The notes: generated by a model not told the origin, from the letters alone. Shown: positions 15,670 through 23,106, numbered from the stretch's first letter. The stretch is 33,044 nucleotides of DNA from CAYYNP01 sp964472545 (GCA_964472545.1 CAYYNP010000082.1:1-33044), one strand, 5' to 3'. A program made the numbers and translations.

Positions 15670-16023
15670 ATGAACGCGTTTGGTGAGTTCGTCCGAAAGC
15701 GGCGAGAGGAACTGCGGGCGACGGACCGGGCCTTTTCGGTGCGTCGCGTGGCCGGCCGGATTGGCGTACAGCCCTCGTACCTAAGCAAGGTCGAGCGCGG
15801 CCGCGAACCGCCGCCTTCGGAGAAGACAATCGCCGCCTTGGCCGTCGAGTTGCGTGAAGACTCCGACGTGCTCTTGGCGTTGGCCGGCAAGGTGTCGGCC
15901 GAGTTGCAGACGATCATCTGCAAGCGGCCGCAGCTCTTCGCCCAACTCATCCGCCAACTGAGGGACCTGCCCGACCACGCCGTGTTGCGGCTGGTGCGTG
16001 AGGTCCGCGACGGCGACTGGTAA
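15670..16023 (+). CDS. XRE-family (Cro/C1-type) transcriptional regulator
   Basis: A 117-residue cytoplasmic DNA-binding protein. The helix-turn-helix covers about residues 20-75: SVRRVAGRIGVQPSYLSKVE is the recognition unit, followed by RGREPPPSEKTIAALAVEL. The C-terminal 40 residues (QTIICKRPQLFAQLIRQLRDL) are helical and probably dimerise. The AT-rich palindrome immediately upstream is its likely operator. The next gene starts 26 bases downstream and is probably cotranscribed, so the regulator may control a conserved protein of unknown function. No ligand domain is visible. Confidence 0.86.
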   Translation: MNAFGEFVRKRREELRATDRAFSVRRVAGRIGVQPSYLSKVERGREPPPSEKTIAALAVELREDSDVLLALAGKVSAELQTIICKRPQLFAQLIRQLRDLPDHAVLRLVREVRDGDW

Positions 16024-16049
16024 CCTGCCGAATTGAAAGGAGCACGCGA

Positions 16050-17066
16050 TTGATTGAACTGAAGAAAGACCGATTGGAGTTCTCATTCCCCGACGTGCAC
16101 GCCAAGGCCCGGCTGTCGATCGATTTCCAGCGTACGCTACGGATTCCCGATGACGGCCGCACGCACGCCTTGCCGCCCGGCCTGGGGAGGTTTCCGGTGC
16201 GGCACGTCGACGAGTTCGCCGACGAAGTTCCTCGTCGCTGGTTGCAACACGGCGGCGTGATGCTGCCGATGTATCAGTCGGAGGCGATGTGGATCCTGTT
16301 CCGCCCCACCAGTCGTTTGGACATGCCATATCCTCTCGCGATCAAGGTGGCGGCGGGCAAGATCGATGCCGTCAGCGGCCAGCCGTGGTCGGAAGACCTC
16401 GAGCGCCGTCCGCAGAACTACGCGGTCGCGCCGGGCCAACCCTGGCTCGACGGTTTCTGTGTAAGCAAGGGCTGCATCCGTCAGTTTGTCGCGATGCCGC
16501 TGGGGGCGGGCTATACGGCCGAAGAGCAACTGACCGACGAGGCCGAGTATGGTGGGCTGCAGGTGGCTGCGTATCCGATGAAGGCGGAGGTGTATAGGCA
16601 ACGGTTTGGACGCGAGGTGGCTGTGCGTCGCCGTGGCAAGATGATGCGAGCCTGCGCAGCCTCAGCGGGTGGCGAAATGGGCCTCGCTCCCGGCGGGAAG
16701 ATGCGGCAGGAGATCTACACGGACCCTTACGATCTGGACGACTGGGATACCTCGGCCGGCAGCCGGTGTTTCGTACACATTGCCAACTCGCTGATCTGGC
16801 AATCGATCACCGGCAAGCGGCCGCCCACCACTCCGCCCACGGCCAAGCAGTACACCAAGGCGGGGCTGCCGTGGTTCGACTACTACGATGAGACACTGCC
16901 GGCCGTCGACGGCGCGGCCTCCCTGGCGGGCCTGAAGAGCGTCGTAGAGATGGCCGCCGAGAAGGGCGACTGCCCGCTGCCGGAGAACGAGAGCGTGTCG
17001 CCGCAGAACGTCATCCACCTACGCGGCGGGCTGCGCAAGGGGCAAGTGCGCGAAGGGCGGTTCTAG
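16050..17066 (+). CDS. Conserved protein of unknown function, paired with XRE regulator
   Basis: A 338-residue soluble protein starting at TTG 16050, with AAAGGAG seven bases upstream. I recognise the general family from blocks such as RTLRIPDDGRTHALPPGLG, GGVMLPMYQSEAMWILF, AIKVAAGKIDAVSG, PWLDGFCVSKGCIRQFVAMP and GGLQVAAYPMK. To my knowledge it occurs in diverse bacteria but has no established function. A low-complexity helical segment (MMRACAASAGGEMGLAPGGKMRQ) leads into an acidic DPYDLDDWD. No signal peptide, membrane segment or known catalytic motif was seen. The tight spacing behind the XRE gene suggests joint regulation. Confidence 0.75.
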   Translation: MIELKKDRLEFSFPDVHAKARLSIDFQRTLRIPDDGRTHALPPGLGRFPVRHVDEFADEVPRRWLQHGGVMLPMYQSEAMWILFRPTSRLDMPYPLAIKVAAGKIDAVSGQPWSEDLERRPQNYAVAPGQPWLDGFCVSKGCIRQFVAMPLGAGYTAEEQLTDEAEYGGLQVAAYPMKAEVYRQRFGREVAVRRRGKMMRACAASAGGEMGLAPGGKMRQEIYTDPYDLDDWDTSAGSRCFVHIANSLIWQSITGKRPPTTPPTAKQYTKAGLPWFDYYDETLPAVDGAASLAGLKSVVEMAAEKGDCPLPENESVSPQNVIHLRGGLRKGQVREGRF

Positions 17067-17081
17067 AGCAACGATAACGAA

Positions 17082-17115
17082 ACTCTCCGAGTCGAGCGTA
17101 CCCGACTCGGAGAGT
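17082..17115. terminator. Bidirectional hairpin between convergent genes
   Basis: ACTCTCCGAGTCG (17082-17094) and CGACTCGGAGAGT (17103-17115) form a perfect 13-bp stem with an eight-base loop. It lies between the stop of the unknown-function gene (17066) and the stop of the convergent acidic repeat gene (17144). There is no clear U-tract, so it may act as a transcript-end stabiliser as much as an intrinsic terminator. Confidence 0.65.
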
Positions 17116-17143
17116 CCACGGCCCGTGGGGTATCGAAATCGGC

Positions 17144-18142
17144 CTACTCGTCGTCCAGTTCGGCCGTCAGCTTCTCGACTTGCTTGCGGAGCTGCTCGAC
17201 CTGCTTCTCCAACTCGCGGACCTTCTTGGCCAGATTATTCGGCGGCGTCAGGGCATGGAACGTGCCGCTGTTCAGCCGCAGCACGCCGTCGAAGTGCTTG
17301 CGGGCTTCCGGGTTGAGGCTCTTCGGCAGCACGCCGTGAATTCGGAGGTCGCCGTGGGCCTTGCCGAGGCCGTCGAAGTGTTTTCGGATGTGCTCGTCGT
17401 AGTCCTTCGGCAGCACGCCGTGGATGCGGATGCCCTCGTGCAGCTTGCCGCCGAAATCGATCTCCTTCTTCTGGCCGTCCGGGCCGATGATGATCATCTT
17501 GCCGTGCGTGTGGACTCGCACGCCGGAGGGACACTTCTCGCAGTCGTCGTCATCATCATTGCCGTCGTCGTCCCCCTCGTCTTCATCGTCGTCGCCGTCC
17601 TCGTCATCGCCCTCATCTTCTCCTTCATCGTCGCCACCCTTCTTCGGATTGCCGAACTCGATCTCGCGCTTCTTGCCATCGGGCCCGAGGACCACGATTC
17701 GGCCGTGGACACGGCCATCGGGTTTGATGGAGAGATCCTTCGGCCCCTCGCCATCGGTATTCCAGTGCAGCCGCAGGTGCTTCTTCACCTCGCCGGTACC
17801 CGCGTTGCCGAGATCGATCTCCTTCTTCTGGCCGTCGGGGCCGACGATTACGATCCGGCCGCTGACGCGGCCGTCGGGCTTGATCGAGAGCTCTTTCGAC
17901 TCCTTGCCGTCGGAATTCCAGTGAAGCTGCAGGTGCTTCTTCACCTCGCCGGCGCCCGCTTCGCGGAGATCGATTTCCTTCCTCTCGCCGTCGGCACCAA
18001 TCACGATCGCCCGGGCGGTGACCCGGACTTTCGGCTCCCCCTCGTCTTCGTCGTCTGCCGCCGACGCCCAGCCGCCGCACAGCGCCACCATACAAACCGC
18101 GGCCAGACAGCCGGCCGCCAGGACCCAAGATCGTTTCTTCAT
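17144..18142 (-). CDS. Exported acidic repeat protein with C-terminal coiled coil
   Basis: A 332-residue protein of unknown function. ATG 18142 gives a clean signal peptide (MKKRSWVLAAGCLAAVCMVA, cleavage after about residue 28, ASA). Two 52-residue tandem repeats (about 44-95 and 96-147) share IVGPDGQKKEIDLG, GEVKKHLRLHWN and LSIKPDGRV, and partial copies of GPDGQKKEIDFG follow. An extremely acidic Asp/Glu/Gly tract leads to CEKC. A second repeat pair, RIHGVLPK with a later KHFDG, occurs twice. The last 30 residues (VRELEKQVEQLRKQVEKL) form a leucine-heptad coiled coil. Calcium or metal binding and oligomerisation are plausible but not shown. Upstream in the same orientation are a histidine kinase and pnp. 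Confidence 0.78.
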   Translation of the reverse strand: MKKRSWVLAAGCLAAVCMVALCGGWASAADDEDEGEPKVRVTARAIVIGADGERKEIDLREAGAGEVKKHLQLHWNSDGKESKELSIKPDGRVSGRIVIVGPDGQKKEIDLGNAGTGEVKKHLRLHWNTDGEGPKDLSIKPDGRVHGRIVVLGPDGKKREIEFGNPKKGGDDEGEDEGDDEDGDDDEDEGDDDGNDDDDDCEKCPSGVRVHTHGKMIIIGPDGQKKEIDFGGKLHEGIRIHGVLPKDYDEHIRKHFDGLGKAHGDLRIHGVLPKSLNPEARKHFDGVLRLNSGTFHALTPPNNLAKKVRELEKQVEQLRKQVEKLTAELDDE

Positions 18143-18270
18143 CGTGCAACCTTTCCCGTGATTTGGAGAAACCGAACGTACAGCACAGCATATCAAGCCC
18201 AAGAGCCCGCGTGCCAGTCGAAGGTTGCCACGGGCGGGGGGATCTTGCGGATTTGGAGAGAAAACGCCGC

Positions 18271-18291
18271 GCCCCTCGATTGAGGGGCTAC
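18271..18291 (-). repeat. GTAG-headed hairpin, second family
   Basis: On the minus strand the sequence reads GTAG-CCCCTC-AATC-GAGGGG-C. It has the same GTAG-plus-hairpin layout as the 13079 elements but a different stem. It starts about 20 bases downstream of the histidine kinase stop and could also help end that transcript. Confidence 0.55.
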
Positions 18292-18310
18292 CGCAGGTAG
18301 AAGATTGCGT

Positions 18311-19063
18311 CTATTGCTTGGGCGAATCGTCGGCCAGCCGAGCCGGAATGGGCAGTTTGACCGTAAACTGCGTGCCACGGCCAGGTTCGCTTTGCAATGT
18401 GATCCGCCCGCCGTGGGCCTCAATGATCTTTCGCGCGGTGGGCAACCCCAGGCCGGAGCCGCCCTGTTTGGTGGAGAAAAAGGCGTCGAAGACCTGATCC
18501 CGCGTCTGGGCGTCCATGCCGCAGCCGTTGTCGATCAGATCGAGCGCCACGCCTTCGGCCGTGGCGTAGGTCCGCACGACCAATTGCCCGCCGTCGGGCA
18601 TCGACTGCTCGGCGTTGAGCACCAGATTCAGCAGTGCCGCGTGGAACGCCTCGCTATCCAACAGCACCATCGGCAAATCGCTGCCCAGGTAATCGACCAG
18701 TTCGATGCCGGCCTCGGCCGCCTTGGGGGCGAAGAAGTCGAGCACCCGGCGAACCTGATCGTTGAGGCTGTCGGGCTGCTGGTCGAGCCGGCGGACCTTG
18801 GCGAAGCTGAGGAAGTTGTCCAGCAGGTCCTGCAACCGCTGGCATTCCCGCTGCACGACATTTACTTTGTTCAGCGCCCGGCGCTCGCGGGGCGAATCTC
18901 CCTCGCCAAAATCCTCGGCCAACAACTCCATGTTCAACCGAATGGTCGACAAGGGGTTCTTGATCTCGTGGGCCAAACCGCCGGCCAGTCGGGCAATCTC
19001 GGTGTATTGATCGACCAGCCGGCGATTGACCTCGTCGGCGTTGAAGTTGGAAGGCGGCGTCAT
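18311..19063 (-). CDS. Soluble sensor histidine kinase
   Basis: A 250-residue kinase with no membrane segment or input domain. The H-box LAGGLAHEIKNPLSTI carries the phosphorylatable His, followed by the dimerisation helices, the N-box LLNLVLNAEQSMPDGG, the G1 box DNGCGMD, the F-region VFDAFFSTK and the G2 box GGSGLGL. The frame stays open to 19204, but its first 47 residues (MGGWGIAQRCPSYPG and similar) are the translated repeat at 19072-19214, so ATG 19063 is the sensible start. No response regulator is adjacent, so it is an orphan kinase here. The NtrB-like core suggests partnership with a distant response regulator. Confidence 0.86.
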   Translation of the reverse strand: MTPPSNFNADEVNRRLVDQYTEIARLAGGLAHEIKNPLSTIRLNMELLAEDFGEGDSPRERRALNKVNVVQRECQRLQDLLDNFLSFAKVRRLDQQPDSLNDQVRRVLDFFAPKAAEAGIELVDYLGSDLPMVLLDSEAFHAALLNLVLNAEQSMPDGGQLVVRTYATAEGVALDLIDNGCGMDAQTRDQVFDAFFSTKQGGSGLGLPTARKIIEAHGGRITLQSEPGRGTQFTVKLPIPARLADDSPKQ

Positions 19064-19071
19064 GATCGTTG

Positions 19072-19214
19072 GGGGCGGCCGAGGAATAACCTCCCCATTT
19101 GGGGTGGCTGGGGCATAGCGCAGCGGTGCCCCAGGACCCGGATAACTGGGGCACCGCTGCGCTATGCCCCAGCCACCCATCACTGAAACCGGGAAGTTAT
19201 TCATCGGCCGCCCC
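19072..19214. repeat. 143-nt nested palindrome
   Basis: The inner arms at 19102-19134 and 19146-19178 are perfect 33-nt inverted repeats (GGGTGGCTGGGGCATAGCGC and continuing) around an 11-nt loop. The outer arms at 19072-19090 and 19196-19214 (GGGGCGGCCGAGGAATAAC and its inverse) match in 18 of 19 positions. The element lies between the pnp stop and the histidine kinase start and encodes nothing plausible. It looks like a small non-autonomous mobile repeat. Confidence 0.8.
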
Positions 19215-19217
19215 TTG

Positions 19218-19271
19218 GTAGCCGTCCCGCTTTGGCGAGACGGGTGACATCTCGCGGAGCGAGATAACTAC
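19218..19271. repeat. 54-nt GTAG...CTAC double hairpin
   Basis: It opens with GTAG (19218-19221) and closes with CTAC (19268-19271). Inside are CCGTCCCGC-TTT-GGCGAGACGGG and ATCTCGC-GGA-GCGAGAT, two adjacent hairpins. It abuts the end of pnp (stop at 19278) and may double as that gene's transcript terminator. The layout is again that of a REP pair, with different stems. Confidence 0.7.
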
Positions 19272-19277
19272 TATACA

Positions 19278-21398
19278 CTACTCGGCCGCGTCCTCGCCGT
19301 TGGAGTCTTTCTCGGCCAAATCTCGCAGGGCGACCCGGCGGCTGAGCTTCACCCGGTCCTGGTCGTCGATGGCGATCACTTTAACCTGCATCTCGTCGCC
19401 TACCTTGCAGACGTCGGCCACACTGGAGACGTACTCGTCGGAAAGCTCGCTAATGTGGCAGAGGCCGTCCTTGCCGGGCAGGATCTCGATGAACGCGCCA
19501 AAGTCCTTCACGCTGGTCACGCGTCCGTCGTAGATGCGGCCGATTTCGACCCGCGCGGTCAGGGCCTCGACCTTGGCCATGGCGGCCTTGGCTCCATCGG
19601 CCGAGGCACTGGCAACGGTTACCACGCCGTCGTCGTCAACCTCGATCGATGCGCCGGTCGTCTCCTGAATGGAGCGGATCATCTTTCCGCCCGGGCCGAT
19701 CAACAGCCCGATCTTCTCCGGGTCGATATGGGTCCGCAACAGCCGCGGAGCACATTCGGAGATTTCGCCGCGCGGCCGCGAGATGGTCGTGAGCATGGTC
19801 CGCAGGATTTCGATTCGTGCTTCCCGCGATTGGACCAGCGTGGCCCGCATGATCTCTTCGCTAATGCCGTCGATCTTCAGATCGAGTTGGATGCCGGTGA
19901 TGCCGTTTTGGGTGCCGGCGATCTTGAAGTCCATGTCGCCGAAATGGTCCTCGTCGCCGAGGATATCGGTCAGCAGGACCCACTTGTCGTCTTCCTTGAC
20001 CAGGCCCACGGAAATGCCGGCCACGGGATTGCTGATCGGCACGCCGGCGGCCATCAGGCCCAGCGTGGCGCCGCAAACGCTGGCCATCGAACTGGAGCCG
20101 TTCGACTCGAGGATGTCGGAGATGATGCGGATCGTGTAGGGGAAGGTGTCGGGGTCGGGCAGCACCGGCTTGACGCTCCGCTCGGCCAACGCACCGTGAC
20201 CGATTTCGCGGCGCCCCGGGCCGCGGATCGGACGGCACTCGCCGACCGAGAACGGTGGGAAGTAGTAGTCCAGCATGAACTTCTTGGAGTACTCATCGAG
20301 CAGCCCGTCCACCCGCTGCTCGTCGCGGCCGGTTCCCAAAGCAATGGTCACCAGCGACTGGGTCTCGCCGCGCTGGAACATGGCCGAGCCGTGGACCCGC
20401 GGTAGCAAGTCGACCTCGCACTCGATCGGTCGCAACGTGCTGCAGTCGCGTCCGTCGGGACGTGAGCCGGAGAGGATCTGATCGCGGATCACGCGGCCCT
20501 CAAGGTCGTGCCAGGCGGACTTCAATGCGCGGACGTCAATCGCGTCTTCGGCGTCCGGATCGGGAATCATCTCGGCGATCACCCGTTCCTTCAACTCGCT
20601 GCACGCTTCGGCCTTGGCCAACTTGCCCTCGGTCCGCTTGGCGTCGTTCAGCGCGTCGTAGTACTTCTCCTTGAGCTTGTCCAGAAGTCCGTCCGGCTCC
20701 GGCACTTCGTATTTGGTCTTCTGTACGTTGGCCTTCTCGGCCAACTCTTCCTGCATCTCGCAGATCTCGCGGATATAGCCGTGGGCCGCCATGATGGCCT
20801 CGGCCATTTGGTCCTCGGGCATCTCCCGGGCGAAGCCTTCGATCATCAAGATGGCGTCTTTGCTGCCGGAGACGATCAGGTCCAGATCGCTCTCCTCGAG
20901 GTCGTCCTGAGTGGGGAAGACCACGAGCTTGCCGTCGACCGATCCCATACGGACCGAGGCGATGGGGCCCAAGAAGGGCATCGGCGAGACCGTCAACGAG
21001 GTTGACGCGCCGTTCATCGCCAACACGTCGCCATCGTTCTGACGATCGCTGGCCATGACGAAGTTCTGCACCTGGACCTCGTCGTTGAACCAGTCCGGGA
21101 ACAACGGCCGGATGGGCCGGTCGATCAATCGGGCGGTGAGCGTCTCCTTCATCGTGGGGCGGCCTTCCCGCTTGAGGAACCCGCCGGGGAACTTGCCCGC
21201 GGCCGCCACGCGCTCGCGGTAGTCGCAGGTCAGGGGGAAGAAATCGATTCCCGGCCGCGGTGGGCCGGTGGCGGCGGCCGAGAGCACGACCGTGTCGCCG
21301 TAACGTACCAGGCAGCTTCCGGCGGCCTGTTTGGCCAATCGGCCGGTCTCTAGGGTGAGGGTGGACGCTCCAATTTGTCTCTCAACAGATACTTTCAC
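19278..21398 (-). CDS. pnp: Polyribonucleotide nucleotidyltransferase (PNPase)
   Basis: A 706-residue phosphorolytic 3'-5' exoribonuclease and degradosome component. The start is GTG 21398, with TAGGAG six bases upstream. The two RNase PH cores are separated by the all-helical PNPase domain. The first contains GDTVVLSAAATG and KREGRPTMKETLTARLIDRPIRP (split over residues 75-100). The second contains MFQRGETQSLVTIALG, SDILESNGSSSMASVCG and DILGDEDHFGDMDFK, carrying catalytic Asp residues. A KH domain (IGLLIGPGGKMIRSIQ) and a C-terminal S1 domain (IYDGRVTSVKDFGAFIEI) bind RNA. Length is normal. It follows rpsO in the classical rpsO-pnp order, separated by 225 bases. Confidence 0.97.
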   Translation of the reverse strand: MKVSVERQIGASTLTLETGRLAKQAAGSCLVRYGDTVVLSAAATGPPRPGIDFFPLTCDYRERVAAAGKFPGGFLKREGRPTMKETLTARLIDRPIRPLFPDWFNDEVQVQNFVMASDRQNDGDVLAMNGASTSLTVSPMPFLGPIASVRMGSVDGKLVVFPTQDDLEESDLDLIVSGSKDAILMIEGFAREMPEDQMAEAIMAAHGYIREICEMQEELAEKANVQKTKYEVPEPDGLLDKLKEKYYDALNDAKRTEGKLAKAEACSELKERVIAEMIPDPDAEDAIDVRALKSAWHDLEGRVIRDQILSGSRPDGRDCSTLRPIECEVDLLPRVHGSAMFQRGETQSLVTIALGTGRDEQRVDGLLDEYSKKFMLDYYFPPFSVGECRPIRGPGRREIGHGALAERSVKPVLPDPDTFPYTIRIISDILESNGSSSMASVCGATLGLMAAGVPISNPVAGISVGLVKEDDKWVLLTDILGDEDHFGDMDFKIAGTQNGITGIQLDLKIDGISEEIMRATLVQSREARIEILRTMLTTISRPRGEISECAPRLLRTHIDPEKIGLLIGPGGKMIRSIQETTGASIEVDDDGVVTVASASADGAKAAMAKVEALTARVEIGRIYDGRVTSVKDFGAFIEILPGKDGLCHISELSDEYVSSVADVCKVGDEMQVKVIAIDDQDRVKLSRRVALRDLAEKDSNGEDAAE

Positions 21399-21503
21399 TA
21401 TTCGCTCCTACACTACTCGAAATGACTGGTTCCCTCGATGCACGGCACGGGAAACGTCCCGCCCGATGCGCGTTGGTGTGGGAAAGAGGGTATGCGGGTC
21501 GCC

Positions 21504-21521
21504 GCGGCAGTGCATTGCCGC
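21504..21521 (-). other. Hairpin between rpsO and pnp
   Basis: GCGGCA (21504-21509) and TGCCGC (21516-21521) form a six-pair stem in the 225-base rpsO-pnp spacer. In other bacteria this spacer carries the rpsO terminator and the RNase III-processed pnp leader. Such a role here is by analogy only. Confidence 0.4.
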
Positions 21522-21623
21522 CCGGACAAGAAAAGGACTCGCCCCGGCATGGACAAGAAACAACACATTGCCGACGTCGCGCTCCGGAGGAGCCGATGGC
21601 AAAGCCGCGAGAAGGCGACTCGA

Positions 21624-21893
21624 CTACTTGCGGATGTCGAGACGCCGAATGATGTCGAGGTAACGCTGCGGATCGACTTTCTTCAGGTAATCCAACAGGC
21701 GCCGCCGGCGGCTCACCAAACTCAAGAGACCCCGCCGACAGGCGAAGTCCTTCTTGTGAGCGCGAAGATGCTCGGTCAGGCCATTGATCCGGGTCGTCAG
21801 GATGGCGATTTGGACCTCGGGGGAGCCGGTGTCGTCGTCATTGCGACGAAAGTCCCCAATCAATTCACTTTTCCGCTCGTTCGTAATAGTCAT
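21624..21893 (-). CDS. rpsO: 30S ribosomal protein S15
   Basis: An 89-residue primary rRNA-binding protein of the small subunit platform. The characteristic DDTGSPEVQIAILTTRINGLTEHLRAHKKD region is present (residues about 21-48), followed by SRRRRLLDYLKK and the C-terminal RYLDIIRRLDIRK. Length matches the family exactly. Start ATG 21893 has only a weak upstream purine run. The gene is directly upstream of pnp, as in most bacteria. Confidence 0.97.
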   Translation of the reverse strand: MTITNERKSELIGDFRRNDDDTGSPEVQIAILTTRINGLTEHLRAHKKDFACRRGLLSLVSRRRRLLDYLKKVDPQRYLDIIRRLDIRK

Positions 21894-21981
21894 CTGCTAC
21901 CGCGACCACTCCACCTCGGTCGGCTCGACATGCTTCCTCCAGAAGCACCATCCTCCCACCGTGTCTACTAGAACCGTTCCT

Positions 21982-22009
21982 ACATTAACGTGTAACAAAC
22001 CAACAACAA
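21982..22009 (-). promoter_or_regulatory. Candidate rpsO-pnp promoter
   Basis: On the minus strand TTGTTG (22009-22004) is followed after 16 bases by TAATGT (21987-21982), about 90 bases before the rpsO start. The match is moderate, but it is the best-spaced pair in the region. Confidence 0.35.
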
Positions 22010-22202
22010 CGCGTTTAGTCTACCAACTCTTCGGCCTGCTGCAACGGCGAAACGGACCGCACGGCCAGATAAATCGAATATCGGACTCAATTTACCCCGA
22101 AAGAGTGGTGATAGACCGTGAAGCTGCATGTCTTGTGGAGAGTATCCCGGGCGGCATGAATGCACCACTACGTGGGGTTCTGCCGAGTACTGCGGCTGCA
22201 CT

Positions 22203-22230
22203 TTGTGCCGCGCGGTGCGATGCGTATAAT
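22203..22230 (+). promoter_or_regulatory. Candidate promoter of the PDZ gene
   Basis: A perfect TATAAT at 22225-22230 lies 16 bases after TTGTGC (22203-22208). The start codon is 53 bases downstream, with AGGGGAG at 22268-22274 as ribosome binding site. Confidence 0.5.
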
Positions 22231-22282
22231 TCTCTCCAGAAGAGGTGTGCTACATATAACTCCAATGAGGGGAGTCTAGGCC

Positions 22283-22969
22283 ATGGATCGGACGATCATC
22301 GGTGCCGCGTTGCTGTCGTTCTGGGTTGGAAGCGGCGGCGCGGTGTTGGCCCAACCGGCGTTAGAACGGTTGGAAGCGAGCATACGCGACCGGCTCGAAG
22401 CGCCCCAACCGGCCGAGCCGGCGGCCATCCCAGCGAATCCGCCGGCCGCACAGCCCGCCGAGGCTCGCCCACATGCCCAGCCCGGATATCTCGGCGTGGT
22501 GGCCGATGACAAGACCGACCGCGGGCGCGGCGTGCGAGTGCTCCAGGTCCGGCCGCAGGGGCCGGCCGAACTCGGCGGGCTCCGCAAGCAGGACCTGATC
22601 ACCGCGGTGGCCGGCATTCGCGTGCGGCAAATGTCGGACATGGCGGATGTGTTGGAGTTGTTTGGGGTAGGAGAAGCGGTCATCTTCGAGATCGTTCGAG
22701 ACGAGAAGGCCCGCCAGGTGAAAGTCACGCTCGGGCCGCAGCCTGCCGTGCCGCTGTTGCCGCCGCTGCCGCCGACTGTTACTCCACCGGGAACTCCGCC
22801 TGCCGCCCCGGTGCCGCCGGAGCCGGTCGCGCCGATGCCCGGCGATCCGAATCCGCCGGCAGGCGCCGCCTCGGAAGTCCAACGGCTTCAGCAGCGCGTC
22901 GAGCAGTTGGAGCGTCGCGTGGCCGATCTGGAGCGGGTGTTGGCGGAGGTGCTGAAGAAGAAGGAGTAG
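22283..22969 (+). CDS. Exported PDZ-domain protein with coiled coil
   Basis: A 228-residue protein. ATG 22283 has AGGGGAG eight bases upstream. A signal peptide (IGAALLSFWVGSGGAVLA, cleavage near residue 23) is followed by a Pro/Ala linker. A PDZ domain at about 67-150 shows PGYLGVVADD, GVRVLQVRPQGPAELGGLRK and DLITAVAGIRV. A Pro-rich stretch follows, then a C-terminal coiled coil (VQRLQQRVEQLERRVADLER). No protease domain is present, so it is probably a periplasmic adaptor rather than a HtrA enzyme. The TAG stop is in the GTAG of the degenerate repeat at 22966. It faces a sigma-factor gene on the other strand. Confidence 0.82.
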   Translation: MDRTIIGAALLSFWVGSGGAVLAQPALERLEASIRDRLEAPQPAEPAAIPANPPAAQPAEARPHAQPGYLGVVADDKTDRGRGVRVLQVRPQGPAELGGLRKQDLITAVAGIRVRQMSDMADVLELFGVGEAVIFEIVRDEKARQVKVTLGPQPAVPLLPPLPPTVTPPGTPPAAPVPPEPVAPMPGDPNPPAGAASEVQRLQQRVEQLERRVADLERVLAEVLKKKE

Positions 22970-22985
22970 TGTGTCTCGACGTACC
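22966..22985 (+). repeat. Degenerate REP copy at the PDZ gene stop
   Basis: GTAG followed by TGTGTCTCGACGTACC resembles the GGTGCGTC-TC-GACGCACC hairpin with two bases missing and two changed. As at 13079 and 13881, its GTAG forms the stop codon of the preceding gene. Confidence 0.5.
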
Positions 22986-23024
22986 GTGAACTCGGTGGAG
23001 TTTGCAGTCGCTGCGTTGAGATTG

Positions 23025-23096
23025 GTAGGGTGCGTCTCGACGCACCAGGAACTTGGGGGCGGGCGCGCCATTGTGGTGCGTCCCGACGCACCCTAC
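23025..23096. repeat. 72-nt GTAG-headed REP pair (BIME-like), copy C
   Basis: GTAG (23025-23028) leads GGTGCGTC-TC-GACGCACC. The inverted partner GGTGCGTC-CC-GACGCACC-CTAC ends at 23096. The hairpins are identical to copies A and B apart from loop bases, and the spacer is different and four bases shorter. It lies between the convergent PDZ and sigma-factor genes, where it could end both transcripts. Confidence 0.82.
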
Positions 23097-23106
23097 AAGA
23101 AGAGAC

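Larger units (their letters stand above)
21894..22282. other. Divergent intergenic region, rpsO and PDZ gene
   Basis: 389 bases between oppositely transcribed genes. No coding frame is convincing. It contains the candidate promoters listed for each side. The central part (about 22015-22195) shows nothing I can interpret. Confidence 0.5.

Noticed and set aside
17180..18283. A 367-codon plus-strand frame antisense to the acidic repeat protein.
   Set aside because: It is a Val/Leu/Ala-rich shadow of Asp/Lys/Gly codons. The minus strand has the signal peptide, the repeats and the coiled coil.
19064..19204. N-terminal extension of the histidine kinase.
   Set aside because: The added residues translate the nested palindrome. 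The kinase fold starts at ATG 19063.
19072..19271. The palindromes as ends of a complete insertion sequence.
   Set aside because: No transposase frame lies between or beside the arms, and the loops are only a few bases long.
13079..23096. The repeated palindromes as a CRISPR array.
   Set aside because: Copies are kilobases apart, palindromic over their whole length and not regularly spaced. No cas gene is present.
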